Assembly (NCBI RefSeq): GCF_029762515.1
Contig: NZ_JARVGN010000083.1
Location: 1-6,922 of the forward strand
Length of the DNA stretch: 6,922 nt
From: Methanocalculus sp.
Lineage (GTDB): Archaea > Halobacteriota > Methanomicrobia > Methanomicrobiales > Methanocorpusculaceae
Reading direction: 5' to 3'
Within the stretch, counting starts at the first letter, position 1. Every line of letters begins with the position of its first letter. Below are positions 5,973 through 6,922 of this stretch, in pieces. The notes below the pieces were generated by a model, which saw nothing but the letters and a program-made list of their open reading frames with translations, had not been told where the DNA came from and did no database searches. The position numbers were made by a program, and so were the translations under genes.

Positions 5973-6922
5973 ATGACAACTCTAGAGAGGCTAATTCGAA
6001 AATTCGAGTACGACAATTACATATTAAAAATTAAAGAGAAGACTTTGTTGAGAAGAAATCAAGAATTGAATTATCACATGAAATTGGCCAATGAACGATA
6101 TCATAGATGTGAGAATAAAAAATCTAAAAGTCAAATAAAAAAAGAAATGAATTTATGTAAAAACTACTGGAAATGCAATCCGTTTCATTATTTATTCTAC
6201 GATCTGTATGATGCAACATATAACCTGACTGATCATCAACTGATAAACTATATTCCTTTTTTTTTCTGGTATGATATATTCCATAGGTATCATATACCAA
6301 CAAGAGTATCAATTCTCGTTGATAACAAACTGATTACGGAGCAGATGTTCCGCAGTCTCGGCATTTCTCAGCCTGAAACATTATTTAAGCTAATTGATGG
6401 TCATTTTTACTCAGATACCATGCAAAAACTACAATTTGACGATATTCAAGGGAAGATTTCTGATAACAATTGGAGCAAAATATTTGTAAAGCCTGCAATG
6501 GGATTAGGTGCATATGGCACATATGTATTTAAAAGAAATGAAGATGGATTGTACATTACCAAAGATAACATTGTCTTCACTGAAGCGTTTCTAAATGAGA
6601 TAGGTATAAAACAAGACTATATTGTTCAGCCAGGAGTCGAGCAACACCATAAGATGTCAGAGATCTATCCTCATTCAATAAATACCTTTAGAGTGATGAC
6701 GGAATACAAAGACGGGTCAGCAGAGGTGTTATGTGCATTTTTACGCATTGGAAGAGGTGGTGCGGATACTGATAACGCCTCACAGAGCGGCATAATAACT
6801 GGGATTAACACAGATACAGGAGAATTGAATAATTTTGCAATGTCATATTATAGTCGAGAGTATTTTCAAAGGCATCCTGATACTGGTTTTGCATTTAAAA
6901 ATTTTAACGACAATATATGGAA
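5973..6922 (+). CDS. Sugar-transfer-associated ATP-grasp protein (3' end missing)
   Basis: The frame stays open for 316 codons plus two bases to the window edge, so the C terminus is missing. Residues about 1-65 are highly charged, Lys/Arg/Glu-rich and probably helical or coiled-coil. From about 90 onward the chain follows the sugar-transfer-associated ATP-grasp family (Pfam ATPgrasp_ST). Landmarks are VDNKLITEQMFRSLGI (116-131), the nucleotide-binding FVKPAMGLGAYG (171-182) with Lys173, and DYIVQPGVEQH (215-225). These are followed by PHSINTFRVMT (233-243), FLRIGRGG and TDNASQSGI (256-274), DTG (281-283) and HPDTG (301-305). ATP-grasp enzymes activate a carboxylate as an acyl-phosphate and join it to an amine or thiol. 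This subfamily is found in polysaccharide and glycan loci, but its reaction is not firmly established. The start ATG 5973 was preferred because an upstream in-frame ATG (5916) adds an unlike, hydrophobic stretch. The gene lies alone on its strand, after the IS relic. Confidence 0.88.
   Translation, partial: MTTLERLIRKFEYDNYILKIKEKTLLRRNQELNYHMKLANERYHRCENKKSKSQIKKEMNLCKNYWKCNPFHYLFYDLYDATYNLTDHQLINYIPFFFWYDIFHRYHIPTRVSILVDNKLITEQMFRSLGISQPETLFKLIDGHFYSDTMQKLQFDDIQGKISDNNWSKIFVKPAMGLGAYGTYVFKRNEDGLYITKDNIVFTEAFLNEIGIKQDYIVQPGVEQHHKMSEIYPHSINTFRVMTEYKDGSAEVLCAFLRIGRGGADTDNASQSGIITGINTDTGELNNFAMSYYSREYFQRHPDTGFAFKNFNDNIW

Noticed and set aside
1..6922. CRISPR arrays, tRNA or rRNA genes, tandem repeats
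   Set aside because: No regularly spaced repeats, cloverleaf-like segments or ribosomal RNA signature sequences were seen on either strand.

Overview
The window is AT-rich and carries four protein-coding genes, two of them cut by the window edges. It also holds one decayed insertion-sequence fragment and about 1.3 kb of non-coding DNA. I infer an archaeon, most likely a mesophilic methanogen of the Methanomicrobia type. Arg codons are largely AGA/AGG and Ile is often ATA. Candidate control sites look like archaeal TATA boxes rather than -35/-10 pairs. The GT-C-like membrane protein has an outer domain carrying Asn-X-Ser/Thr sequons. This is a judgement from style, and a bacterial host is not excluded.

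Layout: (1) 1-2547, minus strand: a large polytopic membrane protein of 849 visible residues, with no stop inside the window. It has a GT-C glycosyltransferase-like membrane half and a big extracytoplasmic, beta-rich C-terminal half. (2) 2548-2732: a divergent intergenic region. (3) 2733-3335, plus: a left-handed beta-helix (hexapeptide) O-acyltransferase. (4) 3336-3453: a short convergent gap. (5) 3454-5127, minus: an asparagine-synthetase-like protein with an intact PP-loop (SGGLDS) but no N-terminal catalytic Cys. (6) 5128-5972: a long intergenic region. Its middle (about 5590-5783, minus) holds an eroded N-terminal piece of an IS256/Mutator-family transposase and is visibly richer in G+C than the rest. 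(7) 5973 to the right edge, plus: a sugar-transfer-associated ATP-grasp protein, N-terminal 316 residues only.

Taken together, a lipid-linked-sugar-type membrane enzyme, an acyltransferase and two different carboxylate-activating enzymes (adenylating AsnB-like and acyl-phosphate-forming ATP-grasp) suggest a cell-surface glycan biosynthesis island (S-layer N-glycan, capsule or exopolysaccharide). Acetyl and amide decorations would be attached to sugars. Gene orientation alternates -, +, -, +, so the genes are not one operon; each appears to have its own promoter. With the IS relic, this fits an accessory, rearranged surface-glycan region rather than a core operon. No RNA genes, CRISPR arrays or intact mobile elements were seen.
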